The notes under the pieces: generated by a model
The model's database searches: none
Seen by the model: only the letters and a program-made list of their open reading frames with translations
What the model was told of the DNA's origin: nothing
Assembly: GCA_000961595.1 (NCBI GenBank)
Contig: LADO01000025.1
Location: forward strand, 62,001 to 126,000
DNA from: Peptococcaceae bacterium BRH_c4b
Lineage (GTDB): Bacteria > Bacillota > Desulfotomaculia > Desulfotomaculales > Desulfocucumaceae
Direction of reading: 5' to 3'
Length of the DNA: 64,000 nucleotides
Translations under genes and position numbers: made by a program
Shown: positions 63,626 through 64,000 of the stretch, piece by piece
How the letters are laid out: every line of letters begins with the position of its first letter
Numbering within the stretch: position 1 is the stretch's first letter

Positions 63626-64000
63626 ATGTCGTTTGTATCAGTGGATGTTCTATTAAAAGAGGCCCAGCGTGGCAGATATGCCGTGGGAGCTTTCAACTGC
63701 AACAACATGGAGATTGTACAGGCCATAGTCAGAGCCGCCGAGGAGGAAAAGTCCCCGGTAATTATGCAGGCCAGCCAGGGCGCCATTAAATACGCCGGTA
63801 TAGGCTTTATAGTGGCCATGGCTAGAGAGGCGGCAGCTAACGCCACCGTACCCGTAGCCCTGCACCTGGATCATGGCACCAGCTTTGCCCAGGTTATGCA
63901 GTGCCTGCGCAACGGTTTCAGCGGTGTAATGATCGATGGTTCCAAACTGCCTCTGGAGGAAAATATTGCCCTTACCCGCCAGGTTATCGCGGCGGCCAGC
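63626..64000 (+). CDS. fba: Class II fructose-bisphosphate aldolase (3' partial)
   Basis: The first 125 codons are present and the gene runs off the window. MSFVSVDVLLKEAQRGRYAVGAFNCNN and LHLDHGTSF (zinc-binding His) are typical of class II FBP aldolase, a zinc enzyme of glycolysis. The ribosome site is weak (GGGAAAAG). The bifunctional FBP aldolase/phosphatase at 34690 gives the genome a second, gluconeogenic aldolase. Confidence 0.92.
   Translation, partial: MSFVSVDVLLKEAQRGRYAVGAFNCNNMEIVQAIVRAAEEEKSPVIMQASQGAIKYAGIGFIVAMAREAAANATVPVALHLDHGTSFAQVMQCLRNGFSGVMIDGSKLPLEENIALTRQVIAAAS

Overview
The window reads as chromosome of a spore-forming, sulfate-reducing Gram-positive bacterium of the Desulfotomaculum/Peptococcaceae type. 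The grounds are a dissimilatory sulfite reductase locus (dsrABD, ferredoxin, dsrMK, dsrC, dsrN) without dsrJOP, spore genes (sleB-ypeB, spo0F), a T-box leader, and the order pyrG ... spo0F ... fba that is familiar from Firmicutes. This placement is inferred from gene content; no database search was run.

Layout. (1) 1-3.7 kb: a DUF2284 protein and two B12-binding radical SAM proteins; the second carries an in-frame block of short dispersed repeats. (2) 3.7-11.3 kb: two copies of a tetR-operator-meaB module. One copy keeps meaB and has lost tetR, the other keeps tetR and has lost meaB. Between them lie a broken CoA-dehydratase activase and a butyryl-CoA-type dehydrogenase with etfBA. (3) 11.3-19.6 kb: a + strand operon with a B12-binding subunit, a thiamine-diphosphate enzyme, a 45-residue zinc ribbon, an unusual acyl-CoA mutase, a thiolase with a DUF35 partner, and an isobutyryl-CoA-type mutase with its own B12 subunit. 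It resembles the acetone/2-hydroxyisobutyryl-CoA gene sets of sulfate reducers, but mutase 1 has active-site residues that fit no well-known subtype. (4) 19.6-32.2 kb: two divergent operons, each with a sigma-54 type promoter, followed by a PrpR-like sigma-54 activator. The leftward operon has hydroxyacyl-CoA dehydrogenase, enoyl-CoA hydratase, acyl-CoA dehydrogenase, thiolase, a cysteine-less HMG-CoA-synthase-like protein and DUF35. The rightward operon has an ADP-forming acyl-CoA synthetase, BadH-like and BadI-like proteins and a metallo-hydrolase. Together they look like an alicyclic or branched acid degradation regulon.

(5) 32.5-34.5 kb: a decayed patch with a TnpB remnant fused to a DUF169 fragment and a frameshifted membrane protein. 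(6) 34.7-39.9 kb: bifunctional FBP aldolase/phosphatase, glnS, a secreted epimerase-like gene with an in-frame TAG, rubredoxin and a HEAT-repeat protein. (7) 40.4-51.3 kb: the sulfite reduction locus, interleaved with TPR, YkgJ-type, HEAT-repeat and FmdB-like genes, ending with dsrN flanked by hairpin repeats. (8) 51.4-64 kb: sleB-ypeB, a T-box leader with a 34-bp tandem repeat inside it, lrp and aminotransferase, argS, a XapX-like small protein, pyrG, sppA, a Yip1-type membrane protein, spo0F, a Cys-rich protein and the start of fba.

A coherent picture is acid or ketone oxidation (CoA activation, B12 rearrangement, beta-oxidation, EtfAB) feeding electrons to sulfite reduction through DsrMK and DsrC. 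Several short repeat families have entered coding, leader and intergenic DNA. Reading starts were chosen from Shine-Dalgarno spacing, so many genes begin downstream of the longest open frame.
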